A stretch of DNA of 64,000 nucleotides from JABFSS01 sp964497975 (GCA_964497975.1 CAZCFO010000001.1:186001-250000), one strand, 5' to 3'; positions 15,434 to 23,287 are shown, numbered from the stretch's first letter. Notes: generated from the sequence alone by a model not told the origin. Made by a program: numbers and translations.

Positions 15434-16546
15434 ATGAACGCCCTCTCCCTCTTCGCCGGCGCCATCGTCGGCATTCTCGCCGGCTACATTCTCGGGCACT
15501 GGCTGGGCCGGCGCTCGTCGCATGATCTGGAATCCATCATCGAAGGGCTATCGGGGAAAGTGGTGACGAAAAACATGGAGCACATCATGAACCTGGCCGA
15601 GTCAAAACTGTCGGGGAAGAAAGACGTGATCGACGGAACCCTGAAGGCGATGAAGGGCGACCTGAACCGGGTGGAGGAACTGATGCGCAAGATCGGCGAC
15701 GGCAACGTGCAGGTGGGCACGCGCCTGGGAGACGCCGCCAAGGTGATCAAGGAACTCTCGGAGACGGCCGGCGGACTCCGCAACGCCCTCTCGAGCAACA
15801 GCCTGCGCGGCCAGTGGGGCGAGCGCATGGCCGAAGACGTCCTGCGGCTCTCGGGCATGATCGAAGGCATCAACTTCATCAAGCAGACCGCGCTCGGCAC
15901 GGGGTCGAAGCCCGATTTCACCTTCATGCTCCCGCAGAAACTCAAGCTGAACATGGATGTGAAATTCCCCTTCAATAACTACCAGCTGTACGTGGAAGCC
16001 GAGAGCGAGCGCGACCGGGAGGAGTACAAGGAGAAATTCCTCAAGGACGTCCGCAAGCGCCTCAAGGAAGTGCAGACGCGCGATTACATCAACCCCGAGG
16101 ACGGAACCGTGGATTACGTGCTGCTGTTCGTGCCCAACGAGCAGATCTTCGGCTTCATCAACGAGGTCGACCGTGATCTCATCGACGAGGCGATGCGCGG
16201 GCGCACGATCCTCTGCTCCCCCCTGAGCCTGTACGCGATCCTCGCCGTGGTACGGCAGTCGATCGACAACTTCAGCATGGAGAGCAAGTCCCAGGAAATG
16301 CTGACGGTCTTCGGCGCGTTCCGGCAGCAGTGGGACAAGTTCAAGGACCAGATGGCGACGGTGCAGCAGCGCCTGGATTCCGTGCACAAGGGATACCAGG
16401 AGCTCACCGGCACCCGCGAGCGCCAGCTGGACCGCCAGCTGCAGAAGATCGAAGAGATCCGCTCCGGAACCGCTCCAGACCCCGAACCGTCGCTGGAAGA
16501 AACCAAGGAAAAGGTGACGCGCAAACTGATTGCCGCCGCTCCCTGA
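15434..16546 (+). CDS. rmuC: RmuC family DNA recombination protein
   Basis: 370 residues. An N-terminal membrane anchor (FAGAIVGILAGYILGHWLG), a coiled-coil stretch to about residue 120, then the RmuC nuclease-like core: LRGQWGERMAEDVLRLSGM, KPDFTFMLP, LNMDVKFPFNNYQLY, DYVLLFVPNEQIF, and ILCSPLSLYAIL. RmuC limits inversions at short repeats in E. coli, of interest here because the window is rich in palindromes. TACTCT (15420-15425) is 8 bases before the ATG. Usual family length is 400-500, so this is compact. Confidence 0.9.
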   Translation: MNALSLFAGAIVGILAGYILGHWLGRRSSHDLESIIEGLSGKVVTKNMEHIMNLAESKLSGKKDVIDGTLKAMKGDLNRVEELMRKIGDGNVQVGTRLGDAAKVIKELSETAGGLRNALSSNSLRGQWGERMAEDVLRLSGMIEGINFIKQTALGTGSKPDFTFMLPQKLKLNMDVKFPFNNYQLYVEAESERDREEYKEKFLKDVRKRLKEVQTRDYINPEDGTVDYVLLFVPNEQIFGFINEVDRDLIDEAMRGRTILCSPLSLYAILAVVRQSIDNFSMESKSQEMLTVFGAFRQQWDKFKDQMATVQQRLDSVHKGYQELTGTRERQLDRQLQKIEEIRSGTAPDPEPSLEETKEKVTRKLIAAAP

Positions 16547-16616
16547 AGAGGAAATCCCGGTCACGGTCCCGCAGATGATTGACGGAAAGTCTGCCGCTGC
16601 CGATACTGGCCGCGTC

Positions 16617-16667
16617 ATGAACAGACTGCCCGTCCCCGCCCTCATTCTCGTCGTCGTCATCCCCTGA
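16617..16667 (+). CDS. Possible branched-chain leader peptide
   Basis: A 16-codon frame, MNRLPVPALILVVVIP then stop. The run Ala-Leu-Ile-Leu-Val-Val-Val-Ile-Pro resembles ilv-type leader peptides (VVIS..VVVIIIPP in E. coli IlvL). GATACT lies 9 bases before the ATG. The stop is 1 base before a stem that competes with a terminator hairpin (16669-16716). The downstream gene is an orphan, not a branched-chain gene, so the role is uncertain; the peptide may simply be a hydrophobic micropeptide. Confidence 0.4.
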   Translation: MNRLPVPALILVVVIP

Positions 16668-16668
16668 C

Positions 16669-16716
16669 GCGAGGTGATTGTGCGTATTCCCGTCACCTCG
16701 CCGAGAGGTGATTTTT
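16669..16716 (+). terminator. Terminator with a mutually exclusive upstream stem (attenuator-like)
   Basis: Terminator: TCACCTC (16693-16699), loop GCCGA, GAGGTGA (16705-16711), then TTTTT. Competing stem: GCGAGGTGA (16669-16677) with TCACCTCGC (16693-16701), 9 perfect base pairs that would destroy the terminator. This is the textbook antiterminator/terminator pair, sited after a 16-codon hydrophobic peptide and before ATG 16738. Confidence 0.65.
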
Positions 16717-16737
16717 GTATCTGTTCCCCTGCCGGTC

Positions 16738-16974
16738 ATGAAGAGAATCAATGCCGCCGCCGTTCCGTCCGCTCCTCCCACGGACGTGTCCAACGGATTC
16801 AACATCTGGGAATCCCCCGTCACAGGCGGCATCCGCATTGTCGTCCAATCCCTGCGTGAACCGGGAGAGGCGATGGAAACGATCCTGCGGCCCAATGCGA
16901 TCTCGTCCTCGACGCAGCAGGCCCGGCAATCGCTGATGCGCACGCTGGAACGCCAGAAAAATAGCGGAGCATGA
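16738..16974 (+). CDS. Small hypothetical protein
   Basis: 78 residues from ATG 16738 (MKRINAAAVPSAPPTDVSNG). No membrane segment; a central beta-like piece (GGIRIVVQSL) and a polar helical end (QQARQSLMRTLERQ). No family recognised. It lies between the attenuator-like structure and uvrD (28 bases downstream). A 20-residue longer frame from 16678 would run through the terminator hairpin and is rejected. Confidence 0.5.
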   Translation: MKRINAAAVPSAPPTDVSNGFNIWESPVTGGIRIVVQSLREPGEAMETILRPNAISSSTQQARQSLMRTLERQKNSGA

Positions 16975-17001
16975 CGCCGCAATCGCGTACACTGTGCCGG
17001 C

Positions 17002-19323
17002 ATGAGCGCGACCCCGCACACGGACCCCATCCTCGGCCCCCTCAACGAAGCGCAGCGCGAAGCCGTTCTGCACACGAACGGTCCCGCGTTCATCCTCGCC
17101 GGCGCGGGCAGCGGCAAGACGCGCGCGCTGACCCACCGGATCGCGCGGCTGATGAGCGAGGGCGTGCAGCCGTGGCAGATTCTCGCGGTCACGTTCACCA
17201 ACAAAGCGGCGGCGGAAATGAAGGAACGCATCAAGCACCTGCTCCACGTGCTCGGGGGCGCGGATCTTGATTCCGGGCTTTCCCCGGGTCCCGGCATCGG
17301 GTCGGGACCGGACGGATTGCAGGGACGACTGCCCGTCATGGGCACGTTCCACTCGATCTGCGCAAGGATCCTCCGGCGCGACATCGTGCATCTGGGACGC
17401 GACCGGAATTTCGTCATCTACGACTCCGACGACCAGGAGAAACTGATGAAGGAAGTGCTGCGCGAACTGAAGATCGACGAGAGTACGCTCAAGCCGCGCC
17501 CGGCGTTGGGCTACGTCGGCCGGTTCAAGAGCGAAGCCATCAGCCCCAAGGACGCCCAGCCGCAGGCGACGACGGAACGGATGATGCATGTGATAAAAGC
17601 GTACGAGCGGTACGACAAGATGCTGCGCGCCGCGAATGCCGTGGATTTTGACGATCTGATCCTGGAAACGGTGCGGCTGTTCCACGAGATTCCGCATGTC
17701 CTGGACCGCTACCAGGAGACCTGGCGTTACCTGCACGTGGATGAGTACCAGGACACGAACCATGCGCAGTACCTCTTCATCTCCCTGCTCGCGCAGAAGT
17801 ACCGCAACCTCTGCGTCATCGGCGACCCGGACCAGTCCATCTACGCGTTCCGCGGCGCCGATATCCGCAACATTCTGGAATTCGAGCACGAGTATCCCGA
17901 TGCCAAGCGCATCGCACTCGAGCAGAACTACCGCTCCACGCAGGTGATCCTGGACGCCAGCAACGCCGTGATCAAAGCCAACCCCCGCCGTCCGGAGAAG
18001 AATATGTGGACGGAACGGAAGACGGGACCGTTGATCACCGTCCACGAGGTGCGCGACGAGCGGAAGGAATCGGAAGAAGCGATGAAGTGCGCCCAACAGC
18101 TCAAGCATTCCGGCGTGCCGTACAACGAGCAGGTGATCCTCTACCGGACCAACGCGCAGTCGCGCCTGTTCGAAGAAGCCTGCATGCGCGCCGCCATCCC
18201 CTACCGGATCATCGGCGGCACGAAGTTCTACGCCCGGAAGGAAGTGAAGGACATCGTGGCCTATTTGTATGTCATCCTGAATACGTCGGACACGATTTCC
18301 CTTCTGCGTATATTGAATGTGCCCGCCCGCAAGATCGGCGACACGACGCTGGGCCATTTGCAGGCATTCGCCGGATCGCGGAACATGACGCTGTGGGATG
18401 CACTCAAGAACGCGGGCGAGATTCAGGATCTCAATGAAGGCGTGAAGCTGCGGCTGGAAAAATTCACGCAGATCATCGAGAACCTGCAGCTGCGCGCGGG
18501 CCGGGTGGTGGTCTCGGAGCTGGCGGAACAGCTCCTGGATGCCGTCGGGATGGAGAAATGGATCCGCGACGACACGGACGAAGGCGAGGACCGCTGGCAG
18601 AACGTGCAGGAACTGCTCACGGTCATGCACAAATATGATCAATTGGATCCGCAAACATCGCTCACGAGCTTTCTGGAGGAAGTTGCCCTGATTTCCGAGG
18701 TCGACAAGCTGACAGACACCCGCGACGACGCGCTGACGCTCATGACCCTGCACCTCTGCAAAGGCCTGGAATTCGAGCACGTGATGATCGCGGGGTGCGA
18801 GGAAGGGATCTTCCCGCACGCGAACTCGATGTTCGACAAGGAGCAACTCGAGGAGGAGCGCCGCATCATGTACGTGGGCATGACCCGTGCCAAGACCCAC
18901 CTGCGGATTTTTTTCGCGCGAAGCCGGCAGCTCTGGGGCAACACGCAGGCCAACGCCCCCAGCCGCTTCGTGGATGATCTGCCGCCGGAGATCACGGAGA
19001 GACGCAGCGATGAGCTCCTCTCGGTCTTTGCCTGGGCGACGGAGAGCGGTCGGCGCAAGGTGACGGACGGCGAGGACATCAAAAGGAAGATCGAGCCGTA
19101 CCGCCAACATCAGGGCGTGCACGCGGAATTCAACCAGGACGTCAGCTTCGGCGACGATGCCAACCAGGACCAGCCGGAGCTGGATAAGGGAACGCGCGTG
19201 CGCCATCCGTCCTTCGGGGAAGGGACCGTACTCACCCGCCGGGGTGACGTGGTGACCATCCAGTTCGATGCCGGACAGAAGAAGACGTTTGCCCTGAGTA
19301 TCGCTCCTCTGCAGCTGCTCTAA
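17002..19323 (+). CDS. uvrD: UvrD/PcrA-type superfamily 1 DNA helicase
   Basis: 773 residues. All SF1A motifs are visible: the Q motif (LNEAQREAVLH), Walker A GAGSGKTR at 34-41, VTFTNKAAAEMKERI, GTFHSICARILRR, Walker B DEYQDTNHAQY, GDPDQSIYAFRGAD, EQNYRST, and TLHLCKGLEFEHV with EERRIMYVGMTRAK. The C-terminal ~45 residues (KGTRVRHPSFGEGTVL...) form the Tudor-like module that contacts RNA polymerase in PcrA/UvrD. It acts with UvrABC in nucleotide excision repair; uvrC is at 34 kb. TACACT (16988-16993) is 8 bases upstream of the ATG. Confidence 0.96.
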   Translation: MSATPHTDPILGPLNEAQREAVLHTNGPAFILAGAGSGKTRALTHRIARLMSEGVQPWQILAVTFTNKAAAEMKERIKHLLHVLGGADLDSGLSPGPGIGSGPDGLQGRLPVMGTFHSICARILRRDIVHLGRDRNFVIYDSDDQEKLMKEVLRELKIDESTLKPRPALGYVGRFKSEAISPKDAQPQATTERMMHVIKAYERYDKMLRAANAVDFDDLILETVRLFHEIPHVLDRYQETWRYLHVDEYQDTNHAQYLFISLLAQKYRNLCVIGDPDQSIYAFRGADIRNILEFEHEYPDAKRIALEQNYRSTQVILDASNAVIKANPRRPEKNMWTERKTGPLITVHEVRDERKESEEAMKCAQQLKHSGVPYNEQVILYRTNAQSRLFEEACMRAAIPYRIIGGTKFYARKEVKDIVAYLYVILNTSDTISLLRILNVPARKIGDTTLGHLQAFAGSRNMTLWDALKNAGEIQDLNEGVKLRLEKFTQIIENLQLRAGRVVVSELAEQLLDAVGMEKWIRDDTDEGEDRWQNVQELLTVMHKYDQLDPQTSLTSFLEEVALISEVDKLTDTRDDALTLMTLHLCKGLEFEHVMIAGCEEGIFPHANSMFDKEQLEEERRIMYVGMTRAKTHLRIFFARSRQLWGNTQANAPSRFVDDLPPEITERRSDELLSVFAWATESGRRKVTDGEDIKRKIEPYRQHQGVHAEFNQDVSFGDDANQDQPELDKGTRVRHPSFGEGTVLTRRGDVVTIQFDAGQKKTFALSIAPLQLL

Positions 19324-19348
19324 AAAAACCGGCCTCCGGAGAGGCCGG
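19322..19348 (-). terminator. Intrinsic terminator, minus strand
   Basis: CCGGCCTC (19329-19336), loop CGGA, GAGGCCGG (19341-19348); seven U on the minus strand from 19328. It ends the 19362-19691 transcript and lies at the 3' end of uvrD. Confidence 0.85.
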
Positions 19349-19361
19349 CTGGCAAGTCGCA

Positions 19362-19691
19362 TCACGCTCGGGAAACTGCCATTTCCGTCGTTTCTTCAAC
19401 CGGAGATGGATCCGCGGACGCGAGAAGCGCCTGCATGGAACGGACGAATTTTCCATGGTCTCCCGCCGCGCGGACAAGCGCGTCGTAGAGATCATCGAGC
19501 TCGCTCACCTCCACATATCCCACGCCGGGGAGTTCGAGAGCCATGCCAGGCAGACCTTCCTGAAGAAGCTCCACGAGCCGGAGGCGGAGATTGCGGAACA
19601 CGGAGGGATATTCGCGCATGACGCGGTCCACACGACGCGCAGGATTCGTTTCGGAAACAGCAAGGTGATGGAGAAAGTCTTGGGAGTTCAT
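19362..19691 (-). CDS. Hypothetical protein
   Basis: 109 residues, helical and charged (MNSQDFLHHLAVSETNPARR; VMREYPSVFRNLRLRLVELL), with a short beta segment (PGVGYVEVSELDD). No family recognised. Flanked by minus-strand terminators on both sides (19322-19348 and 19715-19743), so it is its own transcription unit. Convergent with uvrD. Confidence 0.6.
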   Translation of the reverse strand: MNSQDFLHHLAVSETNPARRVDRVMREYPSVFRNLRLRLVELLQEGLPGMALELPGVGYVEVSELDDLYDALVRAAGDHGKFVRSMQALLASADPSPVEETTEMAVSRA

Positions 19692-19714
19692 GATGAGGGG
19701 GAGAAGAAAGATAC

Positions 19715-19743
19715 AAAAAAGCCCTTCCGCTGGCGGGGAGGGC
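19715..19743 (-). terminator. Intrinsic terminator, minus strand
   Basis: GCCCTTCC (19721-19728) pairs with GGGGAGGGC (19735-19743) with one G-U pair, followed on the minus strand by six U. It implies a short transcription unit upstream on that strand, between 19744 and 19895. Confidence 0.75.
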
Positions 19744-19766
19744 GCAATGCATTTCCGGAATTCCGC

Positions 19767-19841
19767 TTACCGCACTGCACGCCCTGCCCGCGCCGTAATG
19801 GCGATAATCGCAATGGCGATGCTGCGGGAGAGACGTGACAT
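19767..19841 (-). CDS. Possible 24-residue hydrophobic peptide
   Basis: ATG 19841, MSRLSRSIAIAIIAITARAG and four more residues. A basic N-terminus, a short Ile/Ala helix and a basic end suit a membrane micropeptide. The only independent support is that the frame sits between two minus-strand terminators (19896-19927 and 19715-19743), which leaves a transcribed unit with no other gene. Confidence 0.3.
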   Translation of the reverse strand: MSRLSRSIAIAIIAITARAGRAVR

Positions 19842-19895
19842 GCGGATATTTTCGGGATTTTTTCCACGGAGATCAACCCATTTTCTGCTACCATC

Positions 19896-19927
19896 AAAAA
19901 ATGCCGGCCTCCGTAGGAGACCGGCAT
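19896..19927 (-). terminator. Intrinsic terminator, minus strand
   Basis: ATGCCGGCCTCC (19901-19912) and GGAGACCGGCAT (19916-19927) form a long stem with one mismatch, followed on the minus strand by six U. It ends the 19979-20290 transcript. Confidence 0.8.
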
Positions 19928-19978
19928 GCGCTGTGAGAGGGGTATCCATACCCTGACCTCCCGCAAACCCCGGCGCGA

Positions 19979-20290
19979 TCAACGCCGGATGTTTGCGATG
20001 AAGTTGTCGAGAGACCGTTCCAGGTCCCGGATGAATCGGAAGAAGCCTTCCGGGTCGCCGCTAAGAGCGGCGATGAGGAGGCTGACCGTCAGGTCAGCGT
20101 CGTCCCGAAGCTTCCCGACGCCGGGAAGCCGCAGAGACGACTGTGACCGCCGGCACCGCCGGAGCGCACTGCGGAATTTGAGCAGCAGCTGCGTCCCGGC
20201 AAGGACCTGCAGCACGCGCTGCCGGTGGTCGTCGTCAGACTGCCACGCGGTGCTGACGGCCGATTGCATCGAACCTGCGAACTTCGTCAT
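19979..20290 (-). CDS. Hypothetical protein
   Basis: 103 residues from ATG 20290 (MTKFAGSMQSAVSTAWQSDD). Helical; LLLKFRSALRRCRRSQSSL is strongly basic, and the C-terminus FFRFIRDLERSLDNFI is amphipathic. No family recognised. AGGA lies about 12 bases upstream. A longer frame to 20527 exists but its extra residues overlap the opposite-strand candidate at 20387 and look non-coding. Confidence 0.5.
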   Translation of the reverse strand: MTKFAGSMQSAVSTAWQSDDDHRQRVLQVLAGTQLLLKFRSALRRCRRSQSSLRLPGVGKLRDDADLTVSLLIAALSGDPEGFFRFIRDLERSLDNFIANIRR

Positions 20291-20386
20291 GACATGATTC
20301 CTGAGGAAAGAGATGTGGATACCGCCCGGAACCCTGCCCCCACGCGGGGCACTGGCTGTGGCGACCTGCTGCCAGACCCTCATACG

Positions 20387-20563
20387 ATGGAGGAGCAGGG
20401 AAACGGGCGATACACGGTGGTGCGAAGGAACGAACAAATCCCCCTCCGGCGGCTGCTGGAAGGGTTGCGAGTAACGACCGAACTCCACTACATCCCACGC
20501 AACCCCTGCAGCCACATACGGACGCACGTCTGCTTGGAGGAGCAGAACGGGAGATGGCCGTAA
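20387..20563 (+). CDS. Possible small Cys/His-containing protein
   Basis: 58 residues from ATG 20387 (MEEQGNGRYTVVRRNEQIPL). Contains NPCSHIRTHVC near the end, a spacing that could bind metal. Divergent from the 20290 gene and not overlapped by any stronger candidate. No promoter of the usual type and no homologue recognised. Confidence 0.3.
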   Translation: MEEQGNGRYTVVRRNEQIPLRRLLEGLRVTTELHYIPRNPCSHIRTHVCLEEQNGRWP

Positions 20564-20643
20564 CGGGTCAGGGAGATGGGAGCCATTGAGCCCCGAATGA
20601 TACGGAGGATGAATGCAGCGTCAAGATTATTTTTGTCGCGCAC

Positions 20644-20676
20644 AAAAAAACCGGGCTCACGAGGAGCCCGGAATTT
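20644..20676. terminator. Bidirectional intrinsic terminator
   Basis: CCGGGCTC (20651-20658), loop ACGAG, GAGCCCGG (20664-20671). Seven A precede it and AATTTTT follows, so it works in both directions. It mainly ends the minus-strand DAHP synthase transcript, whose stop is 13 bases away. Confidence 0.85.
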
Positions 20677-20688
20677 TTCTCCGCATCA

Positions 20689-21732
20689 TCACACATGACG
20701 TGTCCGGTTTCTGCGGACTTCCTCGGCGATTTCGTTCAGCTGGAGGATGGTGTCATTCAGTCCGACGCAGGGATCGGTAATAGAGAGTCCATCCATTCGC
20801 ATATCGGGCCTGATTTTTTGGCTGCCAGGCAGGTTGAAGGCTTCGAACATGAATCCGCGAACCGCACCGAAGACTTCAGGATTTTGATACCTGTTGCGGA
20901 CTGACTGACGAAGAACCTGTAGCTGCCGCTCCGGTGTTTTCTTTTTCAGCCGGGGATCCATGGCATTGTCATGACTGGCGTCGATCATGATCGCCGGATT
21001 CTTTACCTTCGCTTCTTCCAGCAGAATAGTGGCCTCTTCGACGGACACGCAGTCGTAGTTTGGCCGGCGACCTCCACGGAGGATCAAATGCGCGTACGGG
21101 TTCGCCGTCGTCCGGTACTGCTTGCGGTTCATCACGAGCCTATTTTCCTGTTGTGCGACCGCAATCGCATCAATCGCACTGTGCAAGCCGCCGCTGCGCT
21201 CATTTTTAACGCCGATGGGAAAATCAAAGCCGGATGCCGCCCAACGGTGCTGCATGCCTTCCACGTTTCGCGCTCCCAGTGCACCGTAGGAAATCAAATC
21301 CTCAAAGTAATCACCGTTTTCGGGAAAAAGAACTTCATCCGCGATAGGCAGGTGCTTGGCAGCTTCGGCCATAACTTCACGGGAAGCCCATACACCGGCG
21401 GGCGCGTCGAATTCCCCGTTGGGATCAGGCTGATTCATGATGCCTGACCAGCCGTCGCGGGTTCGCGGCTTCTGGATGTATACGCGCTCCACCAGCAACA
21501 CTGCATCACGGATGTCATGCTGGACCGCTGCCATGGACTGCGCATGATCCAATCCCGCTTTTTGAGGGTAGAACGAGCAGGGGCCCTGGACGACCAGAAG
21601 ACGGTCATCTTCCCCGGAGAGAATTGCTCCGATTTCCGCACGGCGCTGCGGGACCATATGCGACGGCAACGACGGGTGCTTTTGGAGCACCTCCTCAACG
21701 CCGGGAAGATTTTTTTCGAAGATGAATGCCAT
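20689..21732 (-). CDS. 3-deoxy-7-phosphoheptulonate (DAHP) synthase, class I
   Basis: 347 residues from ATG 21732 (MAFIFEKNLPGVEEVLQ). Condenses phosphoenolpyruvate and erythrose-4-phosphate, the first step of the shikimate pathway. AroF/G/H-type signatures: VVQGPCSFYP, YIQKPRTRDGWSGIM, LISYGALGARNVEGMQHR (metal and substrate region), GVKNERSG, LILRGGRRPNYD, IMIDASHDNA and GLSITDPCVG. Downstream of the prephenate dehydratase in one minus-strand operon behind an aromatic-rich leader peptide, so it is probably induced by aromatic amino-acid shortage. The AT-rich 5' leader has no ribosome-binding site. The rest of the shikimate pathway is not in this window. Confidence 0.9.
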   Translation of the reverse strand: MAFIFEKNLPGVEEVLQKHPSLPSHMVPQRRAEIGAILSGEDDRLLVVQGPCSFYPQKAGLDHAQSMAAVQHDIRDAVLLVERVYIQKPRTRDGWSGIMNQPDPNGEFDAPAGVWASREVMAEAAKHLPIADEVLFPENGDYFEDLISYGALGARNVEGMQHRWAASGFDFPIGVKNERSGGLHSAIDAIAVAQQENRLVMNRKQYRTTANPYAHLILRGGRRPNYDCVSVEEATILLEEAKVKNPAIMIDASHDNAMDPRLKKKTPERQLQVLRQSVRNRYQNPEVFGAVRGFMFEAFNLPGSQKIRPDMRMDGLSITDPCVGLNDTILQLNEIAEEVRRNRTRHV

Positions 21733-21870
21733 GATGGAAGAAAGAAAAAAATTAAAGAGAATGCTGGGGGAGGGTGCTGCGGCGCAGGCGTCGCCAGCGG
21801 CACGGCACCGTCCCCGCAAGATAAGAAAGTCCTACGGAAGTGAGAGCCGATATGGATCGCACGCACAGAC

Positions 21871-22800
21871 TCATTGGGAAAGTGATTCGGTAAGCTGCGG
21901 ATCGGTCGCATGCGTGTTCCAGCTGCCAAGCCACTGCACAGTCGGATATCGTTCGGGATCGAGCGGTTCCAGAGCGTTCAGCTCCCGGTAGATCTCCTCC
22001 GCGGAACCGTCCTTCTGATCCCATCCGAAGAGGAAGCGGTAGTACTGCTTTCCGTTCTTCACGCCGATGGGCCGGTTGATTTCCATGAAGAGGTCCGCGT
22101 TCTGCCGGGCAAAAGGCGCGGTCATATCGTGCAGCGTCCCGGGCTTGTTTGCCGGCGTGACGATGCATAGATGTCGCTGCATGCCGGGCAGCGGGAGATT
22201 CTGGCGGGGATGTTTTTCGATCACCAGGAAGTGCGTGGCGTTCTGGTATCCGTTCTGCTCGGCATTGGAAATGCCCAGGCCGTGATCGATGTCGAGGATT
22301 TCGAGATTGCGGCCGGGCGTCACCGCCTCTCCCGGCCCCAGCGCCACGGCGTCCGTCCTGCCGAGCCTCTCCACCGTATCGATGGCCTCCGTGGTGGAGG
22401 CGACGCTGTGACGGACGGGATTGGCTGCCAAACCGTTGATCCATTCACTGCACTGCAGGAGACCCTGCTGCTGCGAATACACCTCGGTAATGGATTCCCT
22501 GCGGGTGCCGGCAAGCCCGATCGCCCGCATGCGGACCTCCAGGAGGACGTCGGCCACGACCCTCCAACCCGGCGTCTTCATCAGGGCTTCGATGTTCTCG
22601 TCGACTCCAGAGGAGGAATAGTTATAGACAGGCAGAAGACCGGTCTTGGCATCGCGGACTTCGCCCATGGTTTTGACGTAGTTTACCCTCTGCAACTGCA
22701 GAAGTTTCGCCGCCTGTCCGGAGAAAGCTTTTGGGCCTCCAAGGACACTGACGATTCGATCATCGGGGATATTGTGCCGATCGTTGACATTGGTACGCAT
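21871..22800 (-). CDS. pheA: Prephenate dehydratase with ACT domain
   Basis: 309 residues. Converts prephenate to phenylpyruvate for phenylalanine. N-terminal VSVLGGPKAFSGQAA begins the PDT fold. QQQGLLQCSEWINGL, then VASTTEAIDTVERLG, matches the H-x-L-x-Q-C and S-T-x-x-A blocks. NGYQNATHFLVIEKHP is the place of the T-R-F motif, with His instead of Arg in that motif. The C-terminal ACT domain (LCIVTPANKPGTLHDMTAP) is the usual Phe feedback site. No chorismate mutase domain is fused. Between an 84-residue orphan gene and DAHP synthase, all downstream of a Phe/Trp/Tyr-rich leader peptide. Confidence 0.87.
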   Translation of the reverse strand: MRTNVNDRHNIPDDRIVSVLGGPKAFSGQAAKLLQLQRVNYVKTMGEVRDAKTGLLPVYNYSSSGVDENIEALMKTPGWRVVADVLLEVRMRAIGLAGTRRESITEVYSQQQGLLQCSEWINGLAANPVRHSVASTTEAIDTVERLGRTDAVALGPGEAVTPGRNLEILDIDHGLGISNAEQNGYQNATHFLVIEKHPRQNLPLPGMQRHLCIVTPANKPGTLHDMTAPFARQNADLFMEINRPIGVKNGKQYYRFLFGWDQKDGSAEEIYRELNALEPLDPERYPTVQWLGSWNTHATDPQLTESLSQ

Positions 22801-22822
22801 GGGATTGGAGGGAGGATGAAAA

Positions 22823-23077
22823 TCAGATTTTCACGCGATAGTCGGGTTCAGATGCAGTGATTTGCCGCTGGGTGCGGATGGCGTCCCGCATCGTGCATAC
22901 GGCGTCCGATGTGACTTGCGGGCTCGCATGAGCAAGTGCCTGCTTGATTGCCTCGGGCGTGATGGCGCGGAGTTCGAGGATTGTTCCCACAAGATCGGGA
23001 TCTCCCTGAAGCTCCTCGAGAGGAGTCATTTCGCAGTAGAGATCGACGAGGCGGGAAGTTATGGGGCTGAGATTCAT
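22823..23077 (-). CDS. Small helical protein, first structural gene of the phe operon
   Basis: 84 residues from ATG 23077 (MNLSPITSRLVDLYCEMTPL). Predominantly helical and acidic to neutral. Its place between the attenuator and prephenate dehydratase, and its size, would suit an AroQ-type chorismate mutase (the missing step to prephenate), but I cannot see the conserved Arg/Lys pattern of that family. Left as unknown. 22 bases separate it from pheA. Confidence 0.55.
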   Translation of the reverse strand: MNLSPITSRLVDLYCEMTPLEELQGDPDLVGTILELRAITPEAIKQALAHASPQVTSDAVCTMRDAIRTQRQITASEPDYRVKI

Positions 23078-23116
23078 GGAAGTGGCGGGAAGCAAATGAG
23101 AGAATCGGGGTGATAC

Positions 23117-23179
23117 AAAAACACCCTTCCTGCTGGGGGAGGGCGATGTGCTCTGAGTCGGATCGTGAGTTATCTCAGA
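23117..23179 (-). terminator. Attenuator region of the phe operon
   Basis: Minus strand, in order: TCTGAG (23179-23174) pairs with CTCAGA (23157-23152) and includes the leader-peptide stop codon. Then a GC-rich terminator stem, CGCCCTCC with GGAAGGGTG (23145-23122, one mismatch), and a UUUUU run (23121-23117). The terminator is 40 bases before the first structural ATG (23077) and downstream of the promoter, so its function must be premature termination. Confidence 0.75.
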
Positions 23180-23250
23180 CACGTGGACGCCGTCCCCGCG
23201 CTAAACGCGAAGTACCAGAAGGCGCCAAAAGTGCGTGTCATGGATGACAT
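23170..23250 (-). CDS. Aromatic-rich leader peptide of the phe operon
   Basis: 26 codons from ATG 23250, or 23 from ATG 23241: MSSMTRTFGAFWYFAFSAG then TASTCLR and UAA. Six of nine residues in FGAFWYFAF are Phe, Trp or Tyr, as in PheL and PheST leader peptides. The ATG is 9 bases after the -10 box, so it is read from the very 5' end of the transcript. Ribosome stalling at these codons would hide the UCUGAG stem and alter the downstream terminator. Located upstream of prephenate dehydratase and DAHP synthase, exactly where such control is expected. Confidence 0.75.
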   Translation of the reverse strand: MSSMTRTFGAFWYFAFSAGTASTCLR

Positions 23251-23259
23251 TGCGGCGGC

Positions 23260-23287
23260 AGTCTACGGAGCAGGGAAAGAATGTCAA
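23260..23287 (-). promoter_or_regulatory. phe operon promoter
   Basis: Minus strand: consensus TTGACA (23287-23282), 16 bases, TAGACT (23265-23260). Transcription would begin near 23253, giving a ~175-base leader with the peptide and attenuator. The divergent aminotransferase promoter (TACACT 23387-23392) is 100 bases away. Confidence 0.7.

Noticed and set aside
19688..19966. 92-residue minus-strand frame
   Set aside because: It runs through two terminator hairpins and has shadow-like composition.
20225..20386. Longer plus-strand frame upstream of 20387
   Set aside because: It overlaps the start of the better-supported minus-strand gene 19979-20290 and shows no start signal.
22823..23077. 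Chorismate mutase assignment for the 84-residue gene
   Set aside because: Position and size fit, but the conserved charged residues of AroQ cannot be identified by eye.
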